Shown here piece by piece: positions 38,038 through 46,766 of a stretch of DNA of 64,000 bases. The translations under genes were made by a program, and so were the position numbers. The stretch's first letter is position 1. Each line of letters begins with the position of its first letter. The stretch comes from Tepidaquicella sp964564635 (GTDB lineage: Bacteria; Bacteroidota; Ignavibacteria; Tepidaquicellales; Tepidaquicellaceae). Below the pieces are notes generated by a model, which was given only the letters and a program-made list of their open reading frames with translations, was not told where the DNA came from and did no database searches. The stretch lies in contig CAZMAR010000002.1 of assembly GCA_964564635.1 (NCBI GenBank), positions 186,001 through 250,000 of the forward strand. Reading direction: 5' to 3'.

Positions 38038-39945
38038 TTATTTATTCCTGTTTTTCAATTGATTAAGATTATTTAGCATTTGCTTTGCTTTGTATTCTTC
38101 GGGAATAAGTTTATCTGCCTTTTTAATCAGTTGTTCTGCCTGTTCATATTTTTGATTTTGTATAAGGTAATTTGCCCTGGATAAATATGAATTGTAGTAA
38201 GCATATATTATTATTGTGTAAAAGGGGTCTTCTTTAATTAATTTTTCTATAGGTTTTTCCTTTATTTGATAATTAAATTCTGGATTTCCGTCATCAATAA
38301 AGTTACTATCTCTGGTTGCTTTGAAAAATAATCCATAAGGAACTAAATTATAATCTTTTACTACCGGGGTTAAAACAGAATTTGTTAAGTATTTTCTGGT
38401 AAATTCCTGAGTAAAGTATACATCGTTTTTTTCTAAAATACTTTTGTACAGGGAGGCATAAGATGATATAAGGTTTCTATTATCAAAATTTTTCTTATTA
38501 CTGTAATGATAGTCAAGAATATTTTTTAAATATAGCTCAAATTCGTTTTTGCTTTTCTCATAAAAATTTTTGTAATGCAGTTCAATAAACTTTATATACC
38601 AGGGGGAAGTTGCTACCAGATTGTCATTAAAAATTACAACATCTGGTCTAATTCCTTTGATTATCTGGTAGTAAAAAGATGCAAGCATTGCAACATCCAT
38701 TCCTTCTGTGACCACGACTGAATTTTCGGGCACATAGCTTACAAAATTCATATAATAATCTCGTATGACATAATTATTACTTTCATCAACCTTAGAGTAA
38801 TTTTGTGTAACTGGAAACAGCAGTATAATGATTGAGATAACCGTTACTATAAAAGTTCTTAAGTTAAATTTAATCATCAAATAAAGTATTCCAAATGCAA
38901 ACCATATAGCAACACAAAATGGAGTTAAATAATAATAGTTTTCAAAATCTAAAATCTCATAGTTTATTGCCAATATTACATTGAAAACAAATAATAAAAC
39001 TGTAAACAAAAGATATCTTTTCGATAGTTTTCCAAGATAAAATATACCTATTATGCTTATTAGCAGTGGAACATAGAAATATTCCTTTGGAAAAAATTCC
39101 AAAAAGTTTGTTAGCATCCCTATTGATGACTTAAAGGATTTAAACATCAGTCCGCTGAAATGCTTTCCAGTTATATGGTAATATAGGTTATAAAAATCTA
39201 ATGGATAAATCCAGGAAATAATATTATTATTTGCTCTAATAATAAGATAAATATAAACTGAAAGCCCTGCAATAAAAGGTATCAACAGAAGAAATAATCT
39301 TCGGAGGGAAATTTTTCCAATACCTTCATATGCAAAGTACAAATAAATAAATCCAGTAAGAGCAAAAATTGTAGATAAATGGTTTGTAAAACTTAATCCT
39401 AAGATATAAGCAAAAAGCAAATAATATTTTTCTGAAGATTGAGTTACTGCTTTAATCAAAATATATAGTAATAAAGCAATAAAAAGATTGTGTAAAGACC
39501 ATACTTCTATTGAGTTTGCAGAATCCCAGAAGGTTCTTGAAAATGCAAGAACGAAAGAAGAAAATAAACCTATAATATTAAACGTTAAATCATTAAAATA
39601 TTTGTGAATATTTTTACCTTGAGCTTTTGATTTTATGTTGTTTAGTAGTAGAATTATAATGTTAAAAAAGAAAACTGTGGCGAAAGCAGAAAATATTGCG
39701 CACATTAAATTAAGTATATATGCTTCTTCTCCAAAGTGAAATAAATAAAACACTTTTCCTAAAATTGTGAAAAGTGGATAACCTGTTGGATGTGCAATTG
39801 CAAGTTTTATACAGGCTAAAGCAAGCTCTCCAGAATCAGTATAAGATATTGTGGGTGCTAAAGTGAATATATAAAAACAAAGGGGTAAAATAAAAGATAA
39901 CAATCTGAAAATTAATCTGTATCCTTTATCTTTGGTTGGCAACAT
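38038..39945 (-). CDS. DUF2723 polytopic membrane protein (glycosyltransferase-like)
   Basis: A 635-residue membrane protein with about ten hydrophobic segments. The N-terminus has the DUF2723 signature TLAPTISYTDSGELALACIKLAIAHPTGYPLF, in which the acidic residues and the H-P-x-G-Y-P stretch resemble the first loop of PMT-type (GT-C) glycosyltransferases. A soluble part follows (about 400-600), ending in a TPR-like helix pair (ANYLIQNQKYEQAEQLIKKADKLIP). Related proteins may transfer mannose or other sugars; this is inference. It is shorter than the roughly 1000-residue versions common in Bacteroidota. Confidence 0.8.
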   Translation of the reverse strand: MLPTKDKGYRLIFRLLSFILPLCFYIFTLAPTISYTDSGELALACIKLAIAHPTGYPLFTILGKVFYLFHFGEEAYILNLMCAIFSAFATVFFFNIIILLLNNIKSKAQGKNIHKYFNDLTFNIIGLFSSFVLAFSRTFWDSANSIEVWSLHNLFIALLLYILIKAVTQSSEKYYLLFAYILGLSFTNHLSTIFALTGFIYLYFAYEGIGKISLRRLFLLLIPFIAGLSVYIYLIIRANNNIISWIYPLDFYNLYYHITGKHFSGLMFKSFKSSIGMLTNFLEFFPKEYFYVPLLISIIGIFYLGKLSKRYLLFTVLLFVFNVILAINYEILDFENYYYLTPFCVAIWFAFGILYLMIKFNLRTFIVTVISIIILLFPVTQNYSKVDESNNYVIRDYYMNFVSYVPENSVVVTEGMDVAMLASFYYQIIKGIRPDVVIFNDNLVATSPWYIKFIELHYKNFYEKSKNEFELYLKNILDYHYSNKKNFDNRNLISSYASLYKSILEKNDVYFTQEFTRKYLTNSVLTPVVKDYNLVPYGLFFKATRDSNFIDDGNPEFNYQIKEKPIEKLIKEDPFYTIIIYAYYNSYLSRANYLIQNQKYEQAEQLIKKADKLIPEEYKAKQMLNNLNQLKNRNK

Positions 39946-40018
39946 TATTTAACTTTTGTTATTATTAAATTGAAATAAAAAGATTATTACTTCAGAAAAA
40001 GTAATAAGAACAAAAAAA

Positions 40019-40435
40019 TTATTCCCCAATGATTTTAATTAAAACTCGCTTTCTCCTTTTACCATCAAACTCTCCGTAAAAAATCTGTTCCCAGGGACCG
40101 AAATCAAGCTTTCCATTGGTGACAGCAACTACAACCTCTCTTCCCATAATTGTTCTTTTCAAATGTGCGTCTGCATTATCTTCAAAACCGTTATGCTTGT
40201 ATCTTGAATATGGTTTTTCCGGAGCAAGTCCTTCAAGCCACTCTTCAAAATCCTGATGTAATCCTTTTTCATCATCATTAATAAATACGCTTGCAGTTAT
40301 ATGCATTGCATTCACAAGAACTATCCCCTCTTTAATTCCGCTTTCTTTCAGAGTTTTTTCTACTTCTCCGGTAATATTAATGAATTCGCGTCTTTTTTGG
40401 GTTTCAAACCAGAGTTCTTTTCTATAAGATTTCAT
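40019..40435 (-). CDS. yjbQ: YjbQ/UPF0047 family protein
   Basis: A 138-residue cytoplasmic protein of the UPF0047 family. It has the signature GIVLVNAMHITASVFINDDE, the metal-binding histidine segment NADAHLKRTIMGREVVV and LDFGPWEQIFYGEFDGKRRKRVLIKIIGE. Some members show weak thiamin-phosphate synthase activity, but the natural role is uncertain. It lies 41 bp downstream of the DUF4159 gene on the same strand. Confidence 0.9.
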   Translation of the reverse strand: MKSYRKELWFETQKRREFINITGEVEKTLKESGIKEGIVLVNAMHITASVFINDDEKGLHQDFEEWLEGLAPEKPYSRYKHNGFEDNADAHLKRTIMGREVVVAVTNGKLDFGPWEQIFYGEFDGKRRKRVLIKIIGE

Positions 40436-40476
40436 ATAGTGTAAAAATTTAATTCTTACTTAATATTTGAAAATAA

Positions 40477-41172
40477 TTAGTTCATCAAAGCATATACAAT
40501 GATATTTGTTCCCATTTTAAATGCTTCTTCTCTTTTTTCGGGTGGGTCCTGATGTTCTTTTGTATCTGCCCATCCATCTGTTATATTAGTTTCATAGGTA
40601 TAAAAAACGCATAGTCTACCCTCTAATGAATATATACCGAATCCCTGTGGGGGCTTCTGGTCATGTTCGTGAATTTTAGGAAGTCCATTAGGAAAATTAT
40701 AATGTGAATTATATATTGGATGATTAAATGGGAGTTCTATCAAATTTCTGTCGGGAAACACTTTCTTTATTTCTCTGCGAAAGGATTCATCCATTCCATA
40801 ATCATCATCTGCAAACAAAAAGCCACCTGATTCACAATATTTTCGCAATCTTGCAGCTTCTTCTGGTGAAAAATTTATATTTCCATGTCCTGTAAGGATT
40901 AATATAGGGAAATTAAAAATATCATTTGTTGATATATCTACCGCAATAAATTTGGGATCTGAAACATCAATCAATGTATTTTTTTTAAGATACTCAATCA
41001 TATTTACTTCCGCTGATGGATCGTTAAACCAATCTCCTCCACCGCTATATTTTAACCTCGCTATACTTACCTTATTATTTTTTCCACTACTCTGATTAGC
41101 TGTATTGTAATTCTCATTAGAAGATGATACAATACTTAACAAGATAGTTAATATAACTATTATATACTTCAT
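40477..41172 (-). CDS. Exported DUF4159 protein
   Basis: A 231-residue protein with an N-terminal signal (MKYIIVILTILLSIVSSSN). The mature part fits DUF4159: SIARLKYSGGGDWFNDPSAEVNMIEYLKK, FPILILTGHGNINFSPEEAARLRKYCESGGFLFADDDYGMDESFRREIKKVFPDR and FYTYETNITDGW. The middle has the look of a class I glutamine amidotransferase-like alpha/beta fold without the cysteine nucleophile. Function unknown; it probably sits in the periplasm. It starts 26 bp after the proline dehydrogenase gene. Confidence 0.8.
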   Translation of the reverse strand: MKYIIVILTILLSIVSSSNENYNTANQSSGKNNKVSIARLKYSGGGDWFNDPSAEVNMIEYLKKNTLIDVSDPKFIAVDISTNDIFNFPILILTGHGNINFSPEEAARLRKYCESGGFLFADDDYGMDESFRREIKKVFPDRNLIELPFNHPIYNSHYNFPNGLPKIHEHDQKPPQGFGIYSLEGRLCVFYTYETNITDGWADTKEHQDPPEKREEAFKMGTNIIVYALMN

Positions 41173-41197
41173 AAAACTATTTTCTATCTGACCGGGT

Positions 41198-42100
41198 TTA
41201 TCTTCTGAATGTTATTAGTGATTTCAGGATTTGTCCTGCAACATTTGGATTCTCTTTAAACCTTCTCATCGAATACTGATACCAACGAATTCCAAAAGGC
41301 ACATATATTCTCATCTTATATCCTTCCTCAACAAGTTTATCTCTTAAATTTTCTTTAACTCCTAATAGCATTTGAAATTCGTATCTGCTATCTGGAATGT
41401 TTAAGTCTTTAATCATTTTTTTAGAAGCATCAATTAAATATTTATCGTGCGTTGCAATTCCAACATACGCTCCCCGTTTTAGCATTATTTCCAATGCTTT
41501 CATAAAATTATCTCTTATCTCATTTTTTTTCTTGTAAGCAATTTCTTTGGGTTCAACATAAATTCCCTTGCATAATCTGAAATTTGCTTTTTCCTTTGTC
41601 AGACGAATCACATCATTTACTGTTCTTTTTAGATATGCCTGTAAAACAAGTCCAACATTATCATATTTCTTACGCATTGTTTCATATATTTGGATAGTCT
41701 TTTCAGTGACCGAAGAATCTTCCATATCAATTCTCACGAAATTGTTGAATTCTTTTGCTTTTTCAATTATCTCTGTTAATAAATCTACACACAAATCATA
41801 ATCTATATTCAACCCAAGCATTGTTAACTTTACAGATAGGTTTGAATTAAGGTTAAACTTATCTATATACTCAAGTACTTCAATCGATTCATTTTTAGAT
41901 TGTACTGCTTCTTCTTTATCTTTTATGCTTTCTCCAAGGACATCCATCGTTGCAATTATCGATTTTGAGTTCAGTTCTTTAACTTTTTTAACAGCATCAT
42001 TTATGTTATCCCCCGCTATATATCTACTTGCAAATATTCTTACTATTTTTTTTGGAAAAAGAGGAATAACAGCAACTAATAGTTTGTTTATAGGATTCAT
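41198..42100 (-). CDS. Proline dehydrogenase
   Basis: A 300-residue single-domain FAD enzyme oxidising proline to pyrroline-5-carboxylate. The TIM-barrel motifs are clear: IIATMDVLGESI, SVKLTMLGLN, NFVRIDMEDSSVTEKTI, VGLVLQAYLKRT, RLCKGIYVEPKEIAY and YEFQMLLGVKENLRDKL, plus RIYVPFGIRWYQYSMRRFKENP near the end, where the Arg residues bind the substrate carboxylate. It is the monofunctional type; the P5C dehydrogenase is not in this window. It is associated with the membrane in relatives. Confidence 0.92.
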   Translation of the reverse strand: MNPINKLLVAVIPLFPKKIVRIFASRYIAGDNINDAVKKVKELNSKSIIATMDVLGESIKDKEEAVQSKNESIEVLEYIDKFNLNSNLSVKLTMLGLNIDYDLCVDLLTEIIEKAKEFNNFVRIDMEDSSVTEKTIQIYETMRKKYDNVGLVLQAYLKRTVNDVIRLTKEKANFRLCKGIYVEPKEIAYKKKNEIRDNFMKALEIMLKRGAYVGIATHDKYLIDASKKMIKDLNIPDSRYEFQMLLGVKENLRDKLVEEGYKMRIYVPFGIRWYQYSMRRFKENPNVAGQILKSLITFRR

Positions 42101-42239
42101 CTTGTTATTTTTTCTATTAATTTACATACATTTTTTATTCATATAAAGTGATAAATTTTTCTAAAATATTATGCTGTTTAAAATTCGTTGCTTAATATAA
42201 TTATACATTGTAATTTATATTGCAGTTAAAAAAAGTAAA

Positions 42240-42890
42240 TTGAGCTTTATATTAAAGGAAGCAAAAGGGAAAAAATTTACAATTAGATTTAAACTGTTGG
42301 TTTTAATTATTTCTGTAATTTTAGTTTACATTTTTCATAAGACTCTACTTGAGAGTTTGGGAAGTTTTCTTATCTCCCAAGAATATCAATCCAATAGTGC
42401 AGATGTAATTTTACTTGAGGAAGAAAATTTATTGAAGTCAAGCATTGAAAAATGCAACAGTCTTTATTATGAAAAAAATTGTAAAGAGGTGTGGATAATA
42501 AGATTACCTTATAAACAGAATTTTATTCCTGAAGATAAATTTGCAAAAATTCTAAAAGAAGTTCTGGATTCAAACGGCTACAAATTTAATTATAAATATT
42601 ATTGTTTTCATTTAGAACATCCATATACATACAATAAATCAAATATAATTGCAGACTCTTTAAAAAAATATGGCTACAGAAAAGTAATTATACTAACGGA
42701 TGCATTTCATTCGAAGAGAACTTTTAAGGTGTATAAAAAAATTCTTATACCGGATGGATTTCAGGTATTTTGTGAAGTCTATTATCCTGAGTATAATGCT
42801 TCTAATTGGTGGTATTCATCAGATGGGTTTAGAAATGTAATATCTGAATATTTAAAATTAATCTATTATTGGATGAGGGGATATTTATAA
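42240..42890 (+). CDS. YdcF/DUF218-like protein
   Basis: A 216-residue protein read from a TTG at 42240; no ATG gives a better N-terminus. It has an N-terminal transmembrane helix (about 17-38), then a Rossmann-like domain with YNKSNIIADSLKKYGYRKVIILTDAFHSKRTFKVYKKIL, which matches the DUF218/YdcF pattern of envelope proteins (the E-x3-A and T-x-x-x-H-S-x-R parts). It lacks the usual N-terminal G-x-G-D loop. Function unknown; probably envelope related. It converges with the thyX gene. Confidence 0.7.
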   Translation: MSFILKEAKGKKFTIRFKLLVLIISVILVYIFHKTLLESLGSFLISQEYQSNSADVILLEEENLLKSSIEKCNSLYYEKNCKEVWIIRLPYKQNFIPEDKFAKILKEVLDSNGYKFNYKYYCFHLEHPYTYNKSNIIADSLKKYGYRKVIILTDAFHSKRTFKVYKKILIPDGFQVFCEVYYPEYNASNWWYSSDGFRNVISEYLKLIYYWMRGYL

Positions 42891-42913
42891 TTATATAATA
42901 GAGTTTTGAATGG

Positions 42914-43618
42914 TTATTTTAATTTAAATTTATCGTGAACTTCAAACCAGATTTTTGTTGTCTCCGGATATATTTCAAACATAATATCTTTAATAACAAT
43001 AGCATATTCTCTTATTTCCCATTGAGCATGTGGGTCATCGCGTAAATCAAGAAAATTCATTATTGCCTGAAAAGATGCTGTCCAGTATACTTCCGTGTAC
43101 TGATTAAGAGGTAGAATAATTCTTGCCTGTTCTTTTGCAACGCCGAGAGAAAGCAACTTCTCATAGGAGTTTGCTAACAAATCCATTGTTTCATTGAAAA
43201 TTTTATTTGCTTCTTCCTGGTTTTCAATTGCTCCCTCTGATGCCTGCCTGTTGTCTTCTGACTGCTTGCGCCAGTTGGAAGGGAAATAAAAATCTGAAAC
43301 CGGTACATACCTGCCACTTATTTCATTCCATGCGTGGTCTTTAGTAGGATAACTTGAACTTGTTTCGATACCTACTACATGCTTGTACCACTGCCGCATA
43401 ACAAATTCTGGCGCTTTGATATGAAACTGTACGATTAAATGTCGAAACGGTGAGTAATGTTTGTTTTCGGCAAGAAATTTAACAAGAATTCTATCCCTTT
43501 CGTCAAATGTTCCCTTTTGTTTTCCAAAAGAAACTCTTGCAGAATTTACTACTGTTAAGTCACTGCCAATGTAATCAATTAATTCAACAAATCCTTTATC
43601 TAAAACCTCTTTCTTCAT
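42914..43618 (-). CDS. thyX: Flavin-dependent thymidylate synthase, variant motif
   Basis: A 234-residue ThyX-type enzyme that makes dTMP from dUMP using FAD and folate. Visible parts: NSARVSFGKQKG, a substrate loop HYSPFRHLIVQFHIKAPEF, RQWYKHVVGI (75-84) and NEISGRY (98-104), and LPLNQYTEVYWTASFQAIMNFLDLR. The usual RHRxxSxNxxSxR motif is altered: RHR is KHV, followed by about ten extra residues before NEISGRY. No thyA is seen. Its ATG overlaps the preceding gene's stop by one base. Confidence 0.88.
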   Translation of the reverse strand: MKKEVLDKGFVELIDYIGSDLTVVNSARVSFGKQKGTFDERDRILVKFLAENKHYSPFRHLIVQFHIKAPEFVMRQWYKHVVGIETSSSYPTKDHAWNEISGRYVPVSDFYFPSNWRKQSEDNRQASEGAIENQEEANKIFNETMDLLANSYEKLLSLGVAKEQARIILPLNQYTEVYWTASFQAIMNFLDLRDDPHAQWEIREYAIVIKDIMFEIYPETTKIWFEVHDKFKLK

Positions 43619-44169
43619 TATTTAGCCATCAAAGACTTCATTATTTTACTTCCAATTTCTAATGCTTCCTTGTTAACCGCGAGTAAATTATGATATCTTT
43701 CAGGCAATACTTTTTTTAATGCGTCAATAATTGCTTCTATGCTGACTATCGGTTTTCGCTCAAGGTATGCTCCGAGAAGCACCATATTGGTTACCTTGGT
43801 GTTATTTAATTTATTAGCTTCTTCTGCAGCTGGAATTGGGTAAATTTCAATATCCTTTCTATCCACAGCTTTAAGTATGTTAGTGGCTTCGTATATTAAT
43901 ACTCCATTAGGTTTTACACGCTCTCCAAATTTTTCCATTGATGGTTGATTCAAAACTACTGCTGTGTCAAAACGTGAAACAATAGGAGAACTTATAGTTT
44001 CATTAGAAACAATAGTAATACAATTTGCAGTTCCCCCCCTCATTTCCGGACCGTAAGAAGGCATCCAGGAAACATTCTTTCCCTGCATCATAGAAGCATA
44101 AGCAAGAGTTTGTCCCATTGACAATACTCCCTGTCCTCCAAAACCAGCAAATATTATTTCTTCTACCAT
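43618..44169 (-). CDS. korC: 2-oxoacid:ferredoxin oxidoreductase gamma subunit
   Basis: A 183-residue subunit of the POR/KOR family. It has the family N-terminus IIFAGFGGQGVLSMGQTLAYASM and PSYGPEMRGGTANCITIVS, then SPIVSRFDTAVVLNQPSMEKF. With the alpha, beta and ferredoxin genes upstream it makes the four-subunit enzyme that oxidises or forms 2-oxoacids (most likely 2-oxoglutarate/succinyl-CoA) with ferredoxin. It is 33 bp downstream of korB and touches thyX by one base. Confidence 0.9.
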   Translation of the reverse strand: MVEEIIFAGFGGQGVLSMGQTLAYASMMQGKNVSWMPSYGPEMRGGTANCITIVSNETISSPIVSRFDTAVVLNQPSMEKFGERVKPNGVLIYEATNILKAVDRKDIEIYPIPAAEEANKLNNTKVTNMVLLGAYLERKPIVSIEAIIDALKKVLPERYHNLLAVNKEALEIGSKIMKSLMAK

Positions 44170-44202
44170 AAAGTTTACTTTTTTTGTTTTTCAAGTATTT
44201 TA

Positions 44203-45006
44203 TTATTCTTTCGGTGGCAGTTTTACATCACCAAGTGGATAGTACTTCAACATTTCTTCTTCTAAAAATTTCAATGTTTGTACCGGGGTCATTTTCCAGT
44301 TTGATGGACAATTAGTTACAATTTCTACAAATGAAGTTCCTCTTTTTAACTCTTGATACTTAAACCCGTTCAGAAGGGCTTTTCTGCATTTTCTTACATG
44401 ATTTGGAGTATGTACCGCCTGTCTTGTTACATAGTATGCCCCTGGTAAATTTGCTAATAATTCGCACATTTTCAATGGATAGCCAACATTGCTTACATCC
44501 CTACCATAAGGTGATGTTGTAGTTTTCATTCCTGGTAATGTTGTTGGAGCCATTTGCCCACTTGTCATTCCATACACACCATTATTTATAAATATAATTA
44601 AAATATTTTCTCCTCTATTTACAGTATGAATTGTTTCTGCTGTTCCAATTGCTGCAAGGTCGCCATCACCCTGATAGGTAAATACATATTTATCAGGAAG
44701 AACTCGCTTAATTCCTGTAGCGAGAGCAGTTGCTCTTCCGTGGGCTGCCTCCTGCATATCAATATCAAGGTAGTCATAAGCAAACACAGCACACCCAACT
44801 GGTGCAACGCCAATAGTTTTATCTTGAATTCCAAGTTCTTCAATGACTTCGCCAAGAAGTTTATGCACTGTACTATGTCCACACCCAGGGCAATAATGGA
44901 ACTTTTTATCTGTTAATGTATGTGGGCGTTCATAAATTAATTCATAACCCTCCAGATCTTCTTCTGTTAAGCATTCAGGGACTTCTAATTTTTTATCTTC
45001 TTGCAT
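44203..45006 (-). CDS. korB: 2-oxoacid:ferredoxin oxidoreductase beta subunit (TPP-binding)
   Basis: A 267-residue subunit binding thiamin pyrophosphate. The TPP motif is GDGDLAAIGTAETIH followed by NNGVYGMTSGQMAPTT; HYCPGCGHSTVHKLL at the N-terminus and TIGVAPVGCAVF supply conserved cysteines. It lies between alpha and gamma genes in the cluster. The short N-terminal form (no own 4Fe-4S) agrees with a separate ferredoxin subunit. Specificity (2-oxoglutarate versus branched-chain 2-oxoacid) is not certain. Confidence 0.93.
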   Translation of the reverse strand: MQEDKKLEVPECLTEEDLEGYELIYERPHTLTDKKFHYCPGCGHSTVHKLLGEVIEELGIQDKTIGVAPVGCAVFAYDYLDIDMQEAAHGRATALATGIKRVLPDKYVFTYQGDGDLAAIGTAETIHTVNRGENILIIFINNGVYGMTSGQMAPTTLPGMKTTTSPYGRDVSNVGYPLKMCELLANLPGAYYVTRQAVHTPNHVRKCRKALLNGFKYQELKRGTSFVEIVTNCPSNWKMTPVQTLKFLEEEMLKYYPLGDVKLPPKE

Positions 45007-45041
45007 GGCTTTATAAGATTAAGTTTTTATCTTTTGTTGAT

Positions 45042-46106
45042 TTAAAATTTAGAAAAAATTTCTGATAGATTATCTTTTACTTCTTCCGGACTTGGAATAA
45101 TTCCACCCATTCTACCATAATAACTAACAGGTACCTTTCCATTTATTGCAAGTTTTAAATCTTCCAGCATTTGACCTGCATTTAACTCAACTGTTGCAGC
45201 ACCTTTTAAATGATTTGCTATTTCTTCTATTCGTTTATATGGGAATGGGTAAAGTGTAATTGGTCTTAACAATCCCCATTTCTTTCCTTCACTTCTTGCA
45301 AGTTGTACAGCTTTATGACATATTCTTGCACTTAATCCATATGCAACAATTAAATACTCAGCATCTTCTGTCATAATTTCTTCATATCTAACTTCATTCT
45401 TACAAATTTCTGCATACTTTTTATTCAGTTCAATATTTACCTGTTCCATCTTTTCAGGCTGTATAAAAAGAGAGGTAATTATATTCCGTTCGCGGTCTTT
45501 AGTTTTACCTGTCGTTGCCCAGGGCTTTGGTACTTTCTTAACTTCCCTTTTTTTAAACACAACTTTCTCCATCATTTGCCCTATCGCACCGTCCGAAAGA
45601 ATCATAACTGGATTGCGATATTTCTCTGCTAATTCAAATCCTAAATACACAAAATCTGCCATTTCCTGAACAGAATTTGGAGCAAGAACAATCAGATGAT
45701 AATCTCCGTGTCCACCACCTTTAGTTGCCTGGAAGTAATCACCTTGGGAAGGTTGAATAGTTCCTAAACCGGGACCACCGCGATTTACATTAACAATTAA
45801 GCAAGGAAGTTGAGCGCAAGCAATGTATGAAATCCCCTCCTGCATCAAACTAATTCCCGGAGATGAAGAGGTAGTCATAACTCTTGCACCAGCGCCCGCA
45901 GCTCCATAAATCATATTTATAGAAGCCACTTCACTTTCTGCTTGTAAAAAAACTCCTCCGCGTTTCGGCATTTCTCGTGAGAGATACTCCGGAATTTCTG
46001 ATTGCGGAGTAATTGGATAACCGAAAAAAGCATCGCAGCCAGCCTGAATTGCAGCCTCTGCTAATGCTTCGTTTCCTTTCATTAATCTAATATCAAGCTC
46101 TTCCAT
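45042..46106 (-). CDS. korA: 2-oxoacid:ferredoxin oxidoreductase alpha subunit
   Basis: A 354-residue subunit with the pyrimidine-binding region: KGNEALAEAAIQAGCDAFFGYPITPQSEIPEYL, VFLQAESEVASINMIYGAAGAGARVMTTSSSPG, NVNRGGPGLGTIQPSQGDYFQATKGGGHG and PVMILSDGAIGQMMEKV. These match VorB/KorA-type alpha subunits. Order in the operon is delta, alpha, beta, gamma. Relatives are often labelled VorB, so branched-chain 2-oxoacids are an alternative substrate. Confidence 0.93.
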   Translation of the reverse strand: MEELDIRLMKGNEALAEAAIQAGCDAFFGYPITPQSEIPEYLSREMPKRGGVFLQAESEVASINMIYGAAGAGARVMTTSSSPGISLMQEGISYIACAQLPCLIVNVNRGGPGLGTIQPSQGDYFQATKGGGHGDYHLIVLAPNSVQEMADFVYLGFELAEKYRNPVMILSDGAIGQMMEKVVFKKREVKKVPKPWATTGKTKDRERNIITSLFIQPEKMEQVNIELNKKYAEICKNEVRYEEIMTEDAEYLIVAYGLSARICHKAVQLARSEGKKWGLLRPITLYPFPYKRIEEIANHLKGAATVELNAGQMLEDLKLAINGKVPVSYYGRMGGIIPSPEEVKDNLSEIFSKF

Positions 46107-46200
46107 TTTATTATTTTTAATTCTTTTAACTTAAAATAAATTAATTTTCTATTAACAAAAGCAAGAGGATTTAGAGCAAACTTATGTATGAATTATAATT

Positions 46201-46557
46201 TTATATATAATCCATTTTGGAAAGATCTTCCTTTGATGGATTATCTATTTCAATCTTAATGTCAGATTGAACATTTGAAATAGTTGCGATTAATTCTTTC
46301 TTTTTCTTACTTTCCCTATAGACCTTTATAACACCATCCGGACAAACAAGGGCGCAATTTGCACAACCGGTACATAAGTCATTTACAACAACCGCATATC
46401 GATATCCCATATTATTTATTTTTTTTGACATAGAAATCGCACCTTCTTTGCAGGAGGTTACACATAATTCACATCCCTTGCATTTTTCTATATCAATTAT
46501 TGTTTTCCCTTTAATTTTCCTTTGTTTGGGTTCTGCTGTGCTTGTTTTTGTATTCAT
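46201..46557 (-). CDS. korD: 2-oxoacid oxidoreductase ferredoxin-type delta subunit
   Basis: A 118-residue 2[4Fe-4S] protein. The cluster motifs are CKGCELCVTSCKEG and CTGCANCALVCPDG, spaced as in polyferredoxin delta subunits of POR/KOR enzymes. The basic N-terminal extension (AEPKQRKIKGKTIIDIE) leads in. It is the first gene of the four-gene cluster, 94 bp upstream of korA; its likely promoter is in the gap before 46767. Confidence 0.92.
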   Translation of the reverse strand: MNTKTSTAEPKQRKIKGKTIIDIEKCKGCELCVTSCKEGAISMSKKINNMGYRYAVVVNDLCTGCANCALVCPDGVIKVYRESKKKKELIATISNVQSDIKIEIDNPSKEDLSKMDYI

Positions 46558-46766
46558 ATTTTATCCTTTCAGTATTATTGATATAATTTATTTAAAAAAA
46601 AATATAATTAAAAGGAATTTATTTTAAAATAAATATTCCTCCAAACAAGTGTCTTTACTTATTAAAATTACCCTAATTTTAGAGAATCAGGTTTTTCTTA
46701 ATCAAGATTTATTGGTATAGATGGTTATTTATGCTTATTTGGAGTAAAGAGAGAAATATATTTTTT

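Noticed and set aside
38023..38041. AT-only inverted repeat AAATAAAA/TTTTATTT between convergent genes as a terminator
   Set aside because: Stem has no G-C pairs and such repeats are frequent in DNA this AT-rich.
40019..40435. YjbQ taken as evidence that this region is a thiamin locus together with the TPP riboswitch
   Set aside because: The two are about 19 kb apart, YjbQ thiamin activity is weak and disputed, and no riboswitch precedes it.
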